Source of the DNA: Colwellia sp. PAMC 21821 | Lineage (GTDB): Bacteria; Pseudomonadota; Gammaproteobacteria; Enterobacterales; Alteromonadaceae | Direction of reading: 5' to 3' | Length of the DNA stretch: 64,000 bases | NCBI RefSeq assembly: GCF_002077175.1 | Contig: NZ_CP014943.1 | Coordinates: 2,914,001 to 2,978,000, forward strand | Shown: in pieces, positions 9,206 through 18,978 of the stretch | Numbering within the stretch: position 1 is the stretch's first letter | Layout of the letters: each line of letters opens with the position of its first letter | Notes under the pieces: model-generated | Database searches by the model: none | What the model was told of the DNA's origin: nothing | What the model saw: only the letters and a program-made list of their open reading frames with translations | Program-made: the position numbers and the translations under genes

Positions 9206-10642
9206 TTAGTTAAAAATAACACTTTTATTTCTGCCATCACTTTTTGCTTGGTACAGGGCTTTATCGGCGCCTTCGATATAATCTATGATGGTTTTATTTT
9301 CTAATGGTAATTCACAAATACCAAAGCTAATGGTGGTATTAAAGGTACCACTAGTGGTGGATATAGGAAAAGAAATGTCGGCAATGTTTTTTCTAATACG
9401 CTCAACAATAACATGTGCTTGTTTAGCGGTTGTTTCAGGTAATAACATCACGAATTCTTCGCCACCCCATCGGCCTACCACATCAACTTTTCTCAACGTT
9501 TGTGACAGCTGTTCAGAGATAATACGTAATACATCGTCACCCACTAAATGTCCGTAGGTGTCATTTATACTTTTAAAACTGTCAATGTCAGCTAGTACGA
9601 GACAAAGATTATCATTGCGGATAGCAATATCATCAAAGCGTGAATGTATATGGCTACGATTTGGAAGTTGGGTTAGGTGGTCGGTTTCAGCATGTTTAAT
9701 TAATCGCGATTTTAAATAATTAATAATATTTAACAGCATCATATAAAAAATTATAGCGACGATAAAAAATAGTATGAAACGGCCGATAAATATTTTCCAA
9801 TATTCACTTTGCTGCGCTGCAGGTGGTGAGACAATAAACATACGCCATTTAAGCTCTTGTATTGGCATTTGCGATATCAGCAAGCCATCATCTGAGGTGT
9901 ACATGACCTCTGAGCTTAAGTTTTTATCTGCGGCGTTATTTTTGATCAGCGATTGATGCCATGGTAAGTCACTTAAGCGAGTCATTAAGTCTTTGCGATG
10001 ATGGCTTTCAGATTTTATGATGCTATTTGAAGATAAGGTAATAATATTGTTGTGATCAACAAAATATAATTCAAAGCCAAAGCGTTCGTTGTATTCTTGA
10101 AATTTGCTGGCAAAATAATTTAGATCAAGAGCTACACCAGTAAAGCCAATGAATTCACCTTTAGAATTGCGAATTTTATTATCAAAATATAAATGTGGAT
10201 TTTGTGCATTACCTATGTCGGTAAATTGTTCACCGGGTAAATCTTTAAGGCGGTTATACCACTCGGTATCTGAACTATTTAGTGTCGATTCTTTGCCATT
10301 AGAATCGACCATGAGGTTGTGTTTTTCTAAGGCGATAAAGGCAATCATATTATAGGATTTTGCTACCTTATCTAGATAAGAGACTAAATAGTTTGTATCT
10401 ATTTCATCTTGACCAGCATAATCGATAACAAATTGATTTTTAGCCATGAAATTTGCAACATTCAAAGGCCGAAGTATTTCACTCGTTACTAAAGAAAATA
10501 ACGGCGTTGTAGCACTTTGTACTTGTTTGTTGTGGCTATTTATAACGTCTTTTAGGGTGAAATAAGATGTTAAAATAACCGTAACTATTGTTACAAAAAA
10601 TATTACTGCTATATAGCGATCAAATTTATTGCCTAACTTCAT
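9206..10642 (-). CDS. Membrane diguanylate cyclase with periplasmic sensor domain
   Basis: 478 residues. An N-terminal transmembrane helix (about 11-27), a periplasmic Cache-like sensor region (about 30-275), a second helix (about 285-310) and a C-terminal GGDEF domain. The active motif is GGEEF (393-397), and RKVD five residues before it is an intact inhibitory I-site (RxxD), so product inhibition by c-di-GMP is expected. It should convert two GTP to c-di-GMP in response to an extracytoplasmic signal. The gene stands alone between the palindromic element and mutH, on the reverse strand. Confidence 0.88.
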   Translation of the reverse strand: MKLGNKFDRYIAVIFFVTIVTVILTSYFTLKDVINSHNKQVQSATTPLFSLVTSEILRPLNVANFMAKNQFVIDYAGQDEIDTNYLVSYLDKVAKSYNMIAFIALEKHNLMVDSNGKESTLNSSDTEWYNRLKDLPGEQFTDIGNAQNPHLYFDNKIRNSKGEFIGFTGVALDLNYFASKFQEYNERFGFELYFVDHNNIITLSSNSIIKSESHHRKDLMTRLSDLPWHQSLIKNNAADKNLSSEVMYTSDDGLLISQMPIQELKWRMFIVSPPAAQQSEYWKIFIGRFILFFIVAIIFYMMLLNIINYLKSRLIKHAETDHLTQLPNRSHIHSRFDDIAIRNDNLCLVLADIDSFKSINDTYGHLVGDDVLRIISEQLSQTLRKVDVVGRWGGEEFVMLLPETTAKQAHVIVERIRKNIADISFPISTTSGTFNTTISFGICELPLENKTIIDYIEGADKALYQAKSDGRNKSVIFN

Positions 10643-10759
10643 GGGGAATTAACATTACCGAGTTTTAATATTTACCAATTTATAACGCGGTTAGTAAATT
10701 TTAGCTACGGTTTTTATTAATATATTTATATTTCAATGGGATTAGAGAAAGGGTTTCAA

Positions 10760-11437
10760 TCAGTCTATACGTAAATACTTATTTAATAGCCCTTGTGTAA
10801 AACTTGTTTTTAAATAAAAACCGCGAGGTAAGGTCATGAAAGGTTGCCCGTGGCGATTAAAAGCCTGAGTTTTTGCTTGGCTATTTGCTGCTTTTGGTCG
10901 CAGTTGCAATACTTGACCATGCTTGCCGTGAATATTTTCCACATCACCTAGCACTATCATGTCAGTAAGTTCTTGCCAGTCGAGAGCGAGTAAATGTTCT
11001 TCTTCTTGTGAAGGTGACCAAATAAAGGCTGTGCCGACAATACGTTCTGCAATCGGAATATTTCGCTCAGATATAACAGGTACCCATAAGACACGTGCAA
11101 TTTTATTACGAATATGGCTTGTTTGCCATTGGGCGCCGACTAAGCCTGTTAATGGGGCAACGCAGACAAAGGTCGTTTCTAGAGGTTTACCTTGATAATT
11201 AATCGGTAATGATTTTAGTTCAATGCCTAAATGTGGAAAGTCGGGTTCTGGTCGAGAACCAGCGCTAGCACCTAATACTTGCTCTAACAGCAACCCAATC
11301 CAGCCTTTTTCGCGTTTAAGGTCTTTAGGCACTTGAACATTAATTGTTGCCGCAATTTCTCCTAACGACATACCGGCAAGGTTTTGTGCTCGCGTTAGTA
11401 ATTCTGCTTCGTTTTTAGGGCTTTTTCCGCTATTCAA
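10760..11437 (-). CDS. mutH: DNA mismatch repair endonuclease MutH
   Basis: 225 residues, normal for MutH, the GATC-hemimethylation-directed nicking enzyme of methyl-directed mismatch repair, activated by MutL. The metal-binding active site D-x(n)-ExK is visible as [15 protein letters not shown]: Asp66, Glu73, Lys75. Other family blocks are [17 protein letters not shown] and [27 protein letters not shown]. Presence of MutH implies Dam methylation in this organism. It diverges from rppH across a 216-base gap; the same mutH/rppH/ptsP neighbourhood is common in gammaproteobacteria. Confidence 0.95.
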   Translation of the reverse strand: MNSGKSPKNEAELLTRAQNLAGMSLGEIAATINVQVPKDLKREKGWIGLLLEQVLGASAGSRPEPDFPHLGIELKSLPINYQGKPLETTFVCVAPLTGLVGAQWQTSHIRNKIARVLWVPVISERNIPIAERIVGTAFIWSPSQEEEHLLALDWQELTDMIVLGDVENIHGKHGQVLQLRPKAANSQAKTQAFNRHGQPFMTLPRGFYLKTSFTQGLLNKYLRID

Positions 11438-11653
11438 TTTTTAATCTGCAGTCAATTTTGTATAGCTTATTATCATTCAGCTCTTAGGCTTTGAGCAAGG
11501 CAATTATTTTTAGTAATGTTTAAAACTTTGAATTGTTATGAGGTAACAATCGCTAATACCGGCATATTGTGATGATTTCTGTTAATAAAAGTTTGCCCAA
11601 AAGTGCAGAGTGTGGAAGAATCAAAGCATTATTAAATGCTGTCAGGAGTTCCT

Positions 11654-12160
11654 GTGATAGATGCCGAAGGCTATCGAGCTAACGTCGGCATAGTAATAAT
11701 CAATGACAGGGGACAAGTATTTTGGGCAAGGCGTTTTGGTCAGCATTCTTGGCAATATCCACAAGGTGGGGTTGACGAGGGTGAGTCTGCAGAACAAACA
11801 ATGTATCGGGAATTGGACGAAGAAGTTGGTTTAAAACCTGAGCATGTTAAAATTGTAGCGACTACTAAGCATTGGTTAAGATATAAATTACCGAAAAGGT
11901 TAATTAGGCACGAAAGCTTACCCGTATGTATTGGTCAAAAGCAGAAATGGTTTTTACTGCAATTGACAGCACCAGAATCAGCGGTTGATTTATTACATTC
12001 AAATCATCCTGAATTTGACGACTGGCGTTGGGTTTCATACTGGTATCCGGTCAGGCAAGTGGTGTCATTTAAACGCGAAGTTTATCGCAAGGTGATGAAA
12101 GAATTTGCTTTAGCGGCGATGCCTAGTTATCGCCAAGAACGTCGCCGACGCCGTGCTTAA
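11654..12160 (+). CDS. rppH: RNA pyrophosphohydrolase RppH (Nudix)
   Basis: Removes pyrophosphate from 5'-triphosphorylated mRNA, which starts decay by RNase E. The Nudix box is [22 protein letters not shown], and [40 protein letters not shown] and [21 protein letters not shown] match RppH closely. I chose the GTG start at 11654: AGGAG (11644-11648) lies 5 bases upstream and the protein then begins (V/M)[11 protein letters not shown] like other RppH proteins. The in-frame ATG at 11636 would add six residues and put the AGGAG inside the gene. 168 residues with a basic tail (RQERRRRRA). Confidence 0.93.
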   Translation: MIDAEGYRANVGIVIINDRGQVFWARRFGQHSWQYPQGGVDEGESAEQTMYRELDEEVGLKPEHVKIVATTKHWLRYKLPKRLIRHESLPVCIGQKQKWFLLQLTAPESAVDLLHSNHPEFDDWRWVSYWYPVRQVVSFKREVYRKVMKEFALAAMPSYRQERRRRRA

Positions 12161-12191
12161 TTATTGTCTTAGATTATTATTATGACTTGTA

Positions 12192-12217
12192 AAATAGCTC
12201 ACTTCGGTGAGCTATTT
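12192..12217 (+). terminator. rppH terminator
   Basis: Perfect 11-bp stem AAATAGCTCAC / GTGAGCTATTT with a TTCG tetraloop, 32 bases after the rppH stop. The U-rich tail is weak (AGTTT). Confidence 0.75.
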
Positions 12218-12252
12218 AGTTTAAAGTTATTTAGTTTAAAGTTATTTAGTTT
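12211..12252. repeat. 15-bp tandem repeat, 2.8 copies
   Basis: GTTATTTAGTTTAAA occurs in near-perfect tandem (12211-12225 with one change, 12226-12240, then 12 bases of a third). It starts in the right arm of the rppH terminator, so it looks like slippage duplication of the terminator tail. Confidence 0.7.
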
Positions 12253-12369
12253 GCAACGATAATATAACTAACATCATTAAGTTGTGCTTTATAAGCACAA
12301 GCCAATTCAATCATACTAGTTTGTATGATATCAATATGCATAAAAAAGAACTAATTTAAAGGGACGGTA

Positions 12370-14649
12370 ATGCTCACTATTTTACGTCGAATTGTTCTAG
12401 AGTTTAGTCAAGCTTCGGAGCTTGATGAGGCATTATTACGCTTAGTTAGTCAGGTTAAATCTGCGCTTTCCACTCAATGTTGTTCGGTATACTTAGCCGA
12501 TCACCAAAAACAACACTTCATTTTAATGGCCTCTAATGGCTTAGCCGAGAATGCTTTTGGTCGAACGAGTATTGGTTTCACTGAAGGGCTTGTTGGTTTA
12601 GTCGGACAACGTGAAGAACCAATCAATATTGCCAACGCCTGTTTACATCCAAATTTTATTCATGCTCCAGAAGTTGAAGAAGAAAATTTTAAGGCATTTT
12701 TAGGAACGCCGATTATTCATCAACGCAAAGTTTTGGGCATATTAACAGTACAACAAGAACAAGCCCGCGTTTTTAATGAAGATGAAGAAGCCTTTTTGGT
12801 TACTCTGTCTGCACAACTTGCAACGGTATTAGCCAGTGTTGAAGCGCAAGGTATGATAGATTTATACCATAGTAATCAAAGTGTAGGTAAAAGCATTGTT
12901 GGAATAGGCGGTTCTCCAGGCGTTGCTATTGGTGAGATGGTTGTTGTGTATCCCAAAGCTGATCTATCTACTGTAGCGGTTGAGAAAGTCAGTAATAGTG
13001 AGCAGCAGTTAACTATTTTTAATGACGGAGTAAGTCGGACAATCGCTGAGTTTTCTCAGATGAGTGAGAAGTTAAAAGCAATAATAACAGATAGCAGCCT
13101 CGATATCTTTGATGTTTATAAACAGTTGATTGAAGGCGATAATTTTAAAATTGAAGTGATTGCTAAAATTCAGTCAGGCTGGAATGCTCAAAGTGCACTC
13201 AAACTGGTCGTTGACCACTATGTTATGCAGTTTGAAGCTTTAGACGATGAATATTTACGTGAGCGTGCTTATGATATTAAAGATTTAGGTAATCGCTTAT
13301 TAAATAACATTAAAAATATGGACGGGCTTGAACAACAGCTACCTAAACAATTCATATTAGTCGCAGAAGATGTCAGTGCGTCGATGCTTGCTGAATATCA
13401 ACATCTTGGTTTATTAGGTATTGTTTCAATAACCGGCTCAAATAATTCTCATACCGCCATTCTTGCGAAAGCGCTGAATATCCCTGCGATTATGGGGGTT
13501 GATTACCTCGCCATTCGTCAGTTACATAAAAAAAATGCGGTTTTAGACGGTTACGCTTATCAACTATATGTTAACCCCGGTGATGCGCTGATTAAAGAGT
13601 ATCGTCATATTTTAGCCGCAGAAGATTTACTGAACGCACAAGTAAAAGAGGCTGAGCATTTACCTGCGTCGACAAAAGACGGTCATAGCGTGAGCTTACT
13701 GATAAATGCAGGGTTATCTGCGGGATTTGAATACTCACAAAATGTTGGTGCTGACGGTGTCGGTTTGTATCGCACTGAAATCCCATTTATGAACCGTAGC
13801 TGTTTTCCGTCTGAGGCGGAGCAAACTGCATTGTATAGAGAAGTGTTAGCGTCATTTGCAGGCAAGCCTGTCACTATGCGTACTCTAGATGTTGGTGGTG
13901 ATAAATCGTTACCTTATTTCCCCATTATTGAAGCGAATCCTTTTTTAGGTTGGCGTGGAATTCGTATTACCTTAGATCACCCGGAAATATTTTTAGTACA
14001 AATACGTGCGATGATGAAAGCTAATCATGGTTTGGGTAACTTAGCTATAATGTTACCCATGATCTCAAGTATTACTGAAGTAGATGAAGCGATTAGGCTT
14101 ATTAATCAAGCGTATTATGAACTAACAACGGAATTGTTTTGTAATGAAAGTGACGTCTTAGTTAGGCCAAAAGTTGGTGTGATGATCGAAGTGCCTGGCA
14201 TTATTTTTCAACTTGAAGATTTAGCCGATAAAGTTGATTTTTTCTCGGTCGGTAGTAATGATTTAACGCAGTATTTATTAGCTGTAGACCGTAATAATAG
14301 CCGTGTAGCGAGTTTATATGATTTTTACCATCCTGCCGTCCTTCGTTCGCTGTACTATATTGCACAAAAAAGCAAAAAGCGAAATGTACCTCTAAGTATC
14401 TGTGGAGAGTTGGCAAATGAACCTACAGGGGCGCTTATACTTATAGCAATGGGGTATACAAATTTAAGTATGAGTGCACACAGTCTAGCAAAAGTTAAAT
14501 GGGTGATTCGTCATGTTGAGTATCACGATTTAAAACAAATTTTAGCGCAAGTATTGAGCTTTACAACTACCGCCAGTGTTCACAGTTACATGCATGAGCA
14601 GTTAGTTAAATTAGGTTTAGGAGACTTTGTTCATGCGAGATTACAGTAA
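12370..14649 (+). CDS. ptsP: Phosphoenolpyruvate-protein phosphotransferase PtsP (EI-Ntr)
   Basis: First enzyme of the nitrogen PTS: takes phosphate from PEP and passes it to NPr. 759 residues with an N-terminal GAF sensor domain (about 15-160), then the enzyme-I fold. The phosphorylated His is in the swivel motif SNNSHTAILAKALNIPAIMGV (His361). The PEP-binding domain contains GLYRTEIPFM, TLDVGGDKSLPYF, GWRGIRITLDHPE, MIEVPGIIF and the catalytic Cys of SICGELAN (Cys678). GGGACGG before the ATG is the ribosome binding site. Two small hairpins (12282-12300 and 12310-12329) lie in the leader region. It follows rppH as in many relatives. Confidence 0.95.
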   Translation: MLTILRRIVLEFSQASELDEALLRLVSQVKSALSTQCCSVYLADHQKQHFILMASNGLAENAFGRTSIGFTEGLVGLVGQREEPINIANACLHPNFIHAPEVEEENFKAFLGTPIIHQRKVLGILTVQQEQARVFNEDEEAFLVTLSAQLATVLASVEAQGMIDLYHSNQSVGKSIVGIGGSPGVAIGEMVVVYPKADLSTVAVEKVSNSEQQLTIFNDGVSRTIAEFSQMSEKLKAIITDSSLDIFDVYKQLIEGDNFKIEVIAKIQSGWNAQSALKLVVDHYVMQFEALDDEYLRERAYDIKDLGNRLLNNIKNMDGLEQQLPKQFILVAEDVSASMLAEYQHLGLLGIVSITGSNNSHTAILAKALNIPAIMGVDYLAIRQLHKKNAVLDGYAYQLYVNPGDALIKEYRHILAAEDLLNAQVKEAEHLPASTKDGHSVSLLINAGLSAGFEYSQNVGADGVGLYRTEIPFMNRSCFPSEAEQTALYREVLASFAGKPVTMRTLDVGGDKSLPYFPIIEANPFLGWRGIRITLDHPEIFLVQIRAMMKANHGLGNLAIMLPMISSITEVDEAIRLINQAYYELTTELFCNESDVLVRPKVGVMIEVPGIIFQLEDLADKVDFFSVGSNDLTQYLLAVDRNNSRVASLYDFYHPAVLRSLYYIAQKSKKRNVPLSICGELANEPTGALILIAMGYTNLSMSAHSLAKVKWVIRHVEYHDLKQILAQVLSFTTTASVHSYMHEQLVKLGLGDFVHARLQ

Positions 14650-14694
14650 ATTTCCCAAGGCTTTTGTTGTGCCACTTTACATTGAGTAATTTTG

Positions 14695-15489
14695 ATGTTT
14701 ATTAGTGTTTTCTTAGCTTGTGCCTTGTTGGGCGCTATTGTTGGTTTCTTTGCCGGCCTACTCGGTATTGGTGGCGGGCTAATTATAGTGCCCGTTTTAG
14801 TCTATTTATTACCATTATTGGGCATAAGTGCTGAACTTGCCTTTCCTATGGCGCTTGCAACATCATTAGCTTCTATAATATTTACTTCTACGTCGGCTGC
14901 ATTTGCCCATCATAAAAATGGTAATATTCCATGGCCACTAGCAAAAAGCCTTGTGATAACGGTGGCAATTGGTGCTGTACTGGGTGCTGTTCTTGCAGGG
15001 TTGCTGTCATTAAAGGCGTTAACAATTATATTTTCTAGTGCGGTACTTATTTTAGCGCTGTACATGTTTTTGTCTATTAAAGTCGAGCGCAGCGTGCCGT
15101 TACCCTCAAAATGGTGGTTACAGTTCATTGGCTTGTTTACTGGCGTGCTAGCAAGCTTAATGGGGATTGCAGGCGGGGCAATATTGGTACCTATTTTAAT
15201 GTATTGCTCATTGTCTATGCGACAAGCTATAGGTGTTGCGACAGCTTGTGGCATTATTGTCGCTTTATTTGGTACTTTGGGTTACATCTTTATTGGTTTA
15301 GGGCAAAGCGACCTGCCGCCATGGAGTATCGGTTATATCTACTTGCCGGCTTTATTAGGGATTGTTTTAACTTCGTCTTTATTCGCGCCAATTGGTGTAA
15401 AGGCGGGGGCTAAATTGACTTTACCTTATTTGAAAAAAGGCTTCGCAATATTTTTGATGTTAGTTGCCATTAAAATGATGTGGTATTAG
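14695..15489 (+). CDS. TauE/SafE family anion exporter (membrane)
   Basis: 264-residue integral membrane protein of the TauE/SafE (DUF81) family, thought to export sulfite, sulfoacetate or related anions. Two homologous halves are visible: FAGLLGIGGGLIIVPVLVYLL near residue 20 and LASLMGIAGGAILVPILMYC near residue 155, both with the characteristic GxGGG/GxAGG turn. About eight hydrophobic segments. I start at the ATG at 14695 (the TTG at 14692 is less likely); no strong ribosome binding site is seen. It lies between ptsP and thyA, where relatives usually carry lgt; substrate is unknown. Confidence 0.85.
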   Translation: MFISVFLACALLGAIVGFFAGLLGIGGGLIIVPVLVYLLPLLGISAELAFPMALATSLASIIFTSTSAAFAHHKNGNIPWPLAKSLVITVAIGAVLGAVLAGLLSLKALTIIFSSAVLILALYMFLSIKVERSVPLPSKWWLQFIGLFTGVLASLMGIAGGAILVPILMYCSLSMRQAIGVATACGIIVALFGTLGYIFIGLGQSDLPPWSIGYIYLPALLGIVLTSSLFAPIGVKAGAKLTLPYLKKGFAIFLMLVAIKMMWY

Positions 15490-15689
15490 CGAAAAAAACA
15501 CACACGTCCATTCGAATAATTTTGCCTAGCTGCCAATAAGCAGACATAACTTTTCCGACAAATTCATGCCAAATAATGCCAAGTACTGATAAACTGCAAG
15601 TATTGTAGATCCGTAGTAAATATTTTTGTTCTAATGTTACGATTGGCATCAACTATCTATTCTTATAAATAACGTTAAAGGAAAACCTA

Positions 15690-16523
15690 GTGAAAGCATA
15701 TCTTGATTTAATGCGCCATGTTAGAGACGAAGGGGTTGAAAAATCTGATCGTACGGGCACTGGCACTAAAAGTATATTTGGTCATCAAATGCGTTTTGAT
15801 CTTTCGAAAGGTTTTCCGTTAGTAACGACGAAAAAATGTCATCTTAAATCGATAATTCATGAATTATTATGGTTTATTAAAGGTGAGTCTAATATTGCCT
15901 ATTTAAAGCAAAATGGCGTAAAAATTTGGGATGCTTGGGCAACCGAAGAAGGTGAACTTGGTCCTGTATATGGCGTACAATGGCGTAATTGGCCAGCGCA
16001 GAACGGCGAAACAATTGACCAATTAGCACAACTTATAGATGATTTAAAAAATAATCCAGACTCACGTCGACATATTATTACCGCGTGGAACCCCGCGTTA
16101 TTGCCTGATACATCAATAAGCCCTGATGCTAATGCTGCAATAGGTAAACAAGCTTTGCCGCCGTGCCATACCTTGTTTCAGTTTTATGTCTTAAATGGCA
16201 AGTTAAGCTGTCAGTTATATCAAAGAAGTGCTGATATTTTTCTTGGAGTACCCTTTAATATCGCAAGTTATGCCTTGTTTACCATGATGATTGCGCAAGT
16301 TTGTGATTTGCAGTTAGGAGATTTTGTACATACCTTTGGTGATGCGCATTTGTATTTAAACCATCTTGAACAAGTTGATGAGCAATTATCACGCGAGCCT
16401 TTACCATTGCCAAATATGTGGATTAATCCTGAAGTTAAAAGTATTTTTGATTTTACTTTTGAAGATTTTGAGCTACAAAACTATCAAGCTCATCCGCATA
16501 TTAAAGCTGCTATTTCAGTATAG
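15690..16523 (+). CDS. thyA: Thymidylate synthase
   Basis: Converts dUMP and methylene-tetrahydrofolate to dTMP and dihydrofolate. GTG start preceded by AAAGGA. Catalytic Cys159 is in [12 protein letters not shown]; other family motifs are [50 protein letters not shown] and the dUMP-binding [12 protein letters not shown]. The protein is 277 residues versus 264 in E. coli; the extra 13 lie just before the catalytic Cys ([18 protein letters not shown]), in the loop over the active site. C-terminus is PHIKAAISV, with the conserved terminal aliphatic residues. Confidence 0.95.
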   Translation: MKAYLDLMRHVRDEGVEKSDRTGTGTKSIFGHQMRFDLSKGFPLVTTKKCHLKSIIHELLWFIKGESNIAYLKQNGVKIWDAWATEEGELGPVYGVQWRNWPAQNGETIDQLAQLIDDLKNNPDSRRHIITAWNPALLPDTSISPDANAAIGKQALPPCHTLFQFYVLNGKLSCQLYQRSADIFLGVPFNIASYALFTMMIAQVCDLQLGDFVHTFGDAHLYLNHLEQVDEQLSREPLPLPNMWINPEVKSIFDFTFEDFELQNYQAHPHIKAAISV

Positions 16524-16561
16524 ACTTTTGTCATAATCGAGTTTCAACAACATTTTCAGTA

Positions 16562-16589
16562 AAAGAGTGTATTGCGCGCTCTTTTTTTT
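16562..16589 (+). terminator. thyA terminator
   Basis: AAAGAGTG pairs with CGCTCTTT (one G-T pair), loop of 7, then a run of eight T. It starts 38 bases after the thyA stop. Confidence 0.8.
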
Positions 16590-17003
16590 GCTAAAAAATC
16601 AGACGAAAATCATTAATTCTCTATATACAACTTTATGTTCACCATGTTTATCGTATCAATTGATATAAGTAATCCATCATTTCAAAATGGCCTACATATC
16701 TGCGAAGCCTACAAGGCTGCTCCTAGCCATCTCGGTAATTGCTTCTGTGTGACCTATAATGACTTAAATCCATGTAAGTGTAAGGCTCCACGGCATCGGT
16801 AAATATTTTGGTCTATGCTGGTGTGTATGTTTTGTTTAGAGCAGTAAATAGGTGTACTTAAATATTTATCCTCATTTACAATAGATCAATTATATATTTG
16901 TGTTAATAGCATTTAGATGAAAATAGAGGGATGAAAATTATACTTCTAATTGCTTAAATTTCAATGTACTGTATTAATCGCTGTATTTGTAAACGCTAAT
17001 ATT
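16590..17003. other. Intergenic stretch; possible degraded repeat
   Basis: No gene recognised. CTCCTAGCCATCTCGG at about 16721 resembles TTCCTAGCCATCCATGG in the repeat block at 40485, so this may hold a decayed copy of the dispersed hairpin repeat. The end of the stretch holds the promoter and AAGGA ribosome binding site (17004-17008) of the HDOD gene. Confidence 0.35.
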
Positions 17004-17014
17004 AAGGAAAGTTT

Positions 17015-17854
17015 ATGGGCGCTGAAAACGCACTTTATATCATACTCGTCGAAAAAATTAGACAAGATGCTTTAGTGCTACCTACCTTACCAGAAGTTGC
17101 TTTGAAAGTTAGACAAGCCGCAGATGATCCAGAAATTAGCTTAGGAAAAATGAGTGAAATTATTAGCCACGATGCAGCATTATCATTAGGTATGTTGAAG
17201 GTGGCGAACAGTGTTGCATATGGGCGAGAAGTTAAGACTGAGTCGGTTAGCAAAGCTGTTACTCGTATTGGCCTAAGACAAATTAAAAGCATAGCTACGG
17301 CGATGGCCGTTGAACAAATGTTTGTCTCTGACAACCCTGTTATTGACGAGTATATGCGAAGTTCGTGGCAAAAAACCGTAGCTGTTTCCTCGGTTGCAAT
17401 CGCACTTATGACGATATATTTACAAAAGAATAAACAAACACCACTTACCCTAGAAACTTTAACTTTATCCGCACTTATACATAATATTGGTGTTTTGCCA
17501 ATATTAACTGAAGCGGAAGGTCATCCAACGGTATTTGCTAAACCGGCATTTTTAAATAAAGCGATTGTTAAGTTTTCCCATATCATTGGTGCTGAAATGA
17601 CAAAAGCTTGGGGATTTTCAGAAGACTATACTGAATTAGTGTTGTCATGGAACGATTTGAGCTTTTTGCCAAAAGATGTGCATTATATCGACTTCATTCG
17701 AGCGGGAGCTGTGTATCATGAAATTTTTAAAAATGAATCTACAAGAGACTTTTTACTTAGAAGCTATGTTGATAAAGGTATTTTACCCAAGCTAAATTTT
17801 ATGGCATCAGCAGAATTTAGTGACGTGTTAGTAAAAGCTAGAGCGATGTTTTAA
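17015..17854 (+). CDS. HDOD domain signalling protein
   Basis: 279 residues, almost wholly one HDOD domain (a non-catalytic relative of HD phosphohydrolases used in regulatory networks). Motifs: LPTLPEVALKVRQAADDPEISLGKMSEIISHDAAL and ALSLGMLKVANSVAYGR near the N-terminus, RIGLRQIKSIATAMAVEQMF in the middle, and LSALIHNIGVLPIL where active HD enzymes have HDIG-type residues. No second output domain is attached. HDOD proteins in this group often serve c-di-GMP, stress or motility signalling; the partner here is unknown. Single-gene unit ended by a strong terminator. Confidence 0.85.
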   Translation: MGAENALYIILVEKIRQDALVLPTLPEVALKVRQAADDPEISLGKMSEIISHDAALSLGMLKVANSVAYGREVKTESVSKAVTRIGLRQIKSIATAMAVEQMFVSDNPVIDEYMRSSWQKTVAVSSVAIALMTIYLQKNKQTPLTLETLTLSALIHNIGVLPILTEAEGHPTVFAKPAFLNKAIVKFSHIIGAEMTKAWGFSEDYTELVLSWNDLSFLPKDVHYIDFIRAGAVYHEIFKNESTRDFLLRSYVDKGILPKLNFMASAEFSDVLVKARAMF

Positions 17855-17891
17855 AATTATAACCGGCGAAAGCGACATGTAAATATATACT

Positions 17892-17918
17892 AAAAAGGCG
17901 CTATTCAGCGCCTTTTTT
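17892..17918. terminator. Bidirectional terminator between HDOD gene and rdgC
   Basis: AAAAAGGCGCT / AGCGCCTTTTT perfect 11-bp stem with an ATTC loop; A and T runs on both sides allow it to work for the convergent genes on either strand. Confidence 0.9.
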
Positions 17919-17943
17919 AACAACTAACTTTATTCATTTATAG

Positions 17944-18864
17944 TTATGCTTCTAAATAATCGCTTGCTTTAAGTGAAAATTCAGCCAATAAATTGTCTAT
18001 AAATCGGTTTAATTCGCCTGCCATCAAGGCAAAGTCAGCATCAAGTTTGGCGACTACGTCGTCACTATCAATGTCGTCATTTTGCTCTTGAATAACGTCA
18101 TAAAACTTAAGACGTTTCACTGCCAAGTCGTCACATAATATAAACGACAACGATTCATCCCACTCTAGGGCCACTTTTACAACATATTTGTCGGCATCTA
18201 AATGTGCTTTAATTTCTTCGCTAGTGAGGTCTTGGTTTTTAACTCTTACTACAGCACCGTCATCGCCTAAGGCGTTGAACTCTGCCTCCATACCTAATTG
18301 AAAGTTAGCACCCAAGTTACTTTCTACTAACCATTCAGTCATTAATTCATCAGGGGCTTTTTCTGGTGACGGCGTTGTTACGGGTAAAGTGCCAAGTGAT
18401 TTACGTAACAGCGCTAAAAAGTCTTCAGCTTTGCCGCGACTACTGGTATCGATAACAATAATGTTATGAACAGAGTTGATATAAGCACGAGTATCACTAT
18501 AGCGAGAAAATGCTCGCGGTAGTAATTCAAAAATAATATCTTCTTTAAACTGTTCTTTCTCTTTTTTAGTGGCGCCGCGTGATTGTTCTGCTTCTAATTG
18601 CGCTACTTTTTGCTCGATCATGTCTTTTACAACAGGAGCGGGAAGAATTTTTTCTTCCTTACGTGCGCATAACAAGTAGTTACCGTTTACCGCGTGAACA
18701 GTTGTATCGCCATGCTTACCTAATGCATTTACCCAGCCAAAATGAGATTGCTCAGTAGAGGCACAAGGAGTAAATAAATGCTCAGATAATTGTTTCTCTA
18801 AATCTTCTTCAGAACATTCAAAAGGGCGAGTAAAGGCAAAAAAGTATAGGTTTTTAAACCACAT
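17944..18864 (-). CDS. rdgC: Recombination-associated protein RdgC
   Basis: 306 residues, normal for RdgC, a ring-forming DNA-binding protein that modulates RecA filament activity at replication forks. The N-terminal block MWFKNLYFFAFTRPFECSE and the LLPRAFSRYSDTRAYIN and TEWLVE segments identify the family. No catalytic residues are expected. It is a single-gene unit on the reverse strand, convergent with the HDOD gene. Confidence 0.93.
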   Translation of the reverse strand: MWFKNLYFFAFTRPFECSEEDLEKQLSEHLFTPCASTEQSHFGWVNALGKHGDTTVHAVNGNYLLCARKEEKILPAPVVKDMIEQKVAQLEAEQSRGATKKEKEQFKEDIIFELLPRAFSRYSDTRAYINSVHNIIVIDTSSRGKAEDFLALLRKSLGTLPVTTPSPEKAPDELMTEWLVESNLGANFQLGMEAEFNALGDDGAVVRVKNQDLTSEEIKAHLDADKYVVKVALEWDESLSFILCDDLAVKRLKFYDVIQEQNDDIDSDDVVAKLDADFALMAGELNRFIDNLLAEFSLKASDYLEA

Positions 18865-18978
18865 TAAAATAATCCTATGCCCTTAAAAGTGGGCGAATAA
18901 TTGAAAAACGAGGGCTATATTACCGTATTTACTTGCATCACGCACGCCTTAAACTAATAGAGGTAACTTATTGTCCAC

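Noticed and set aside
11636..11653. ATG at 11636 as the rppH start
   Set aside because: The AGGAG at 11644-11648 would lie inside the gene, and the GTG at 11654 gives the N-terminus expected of RppH.
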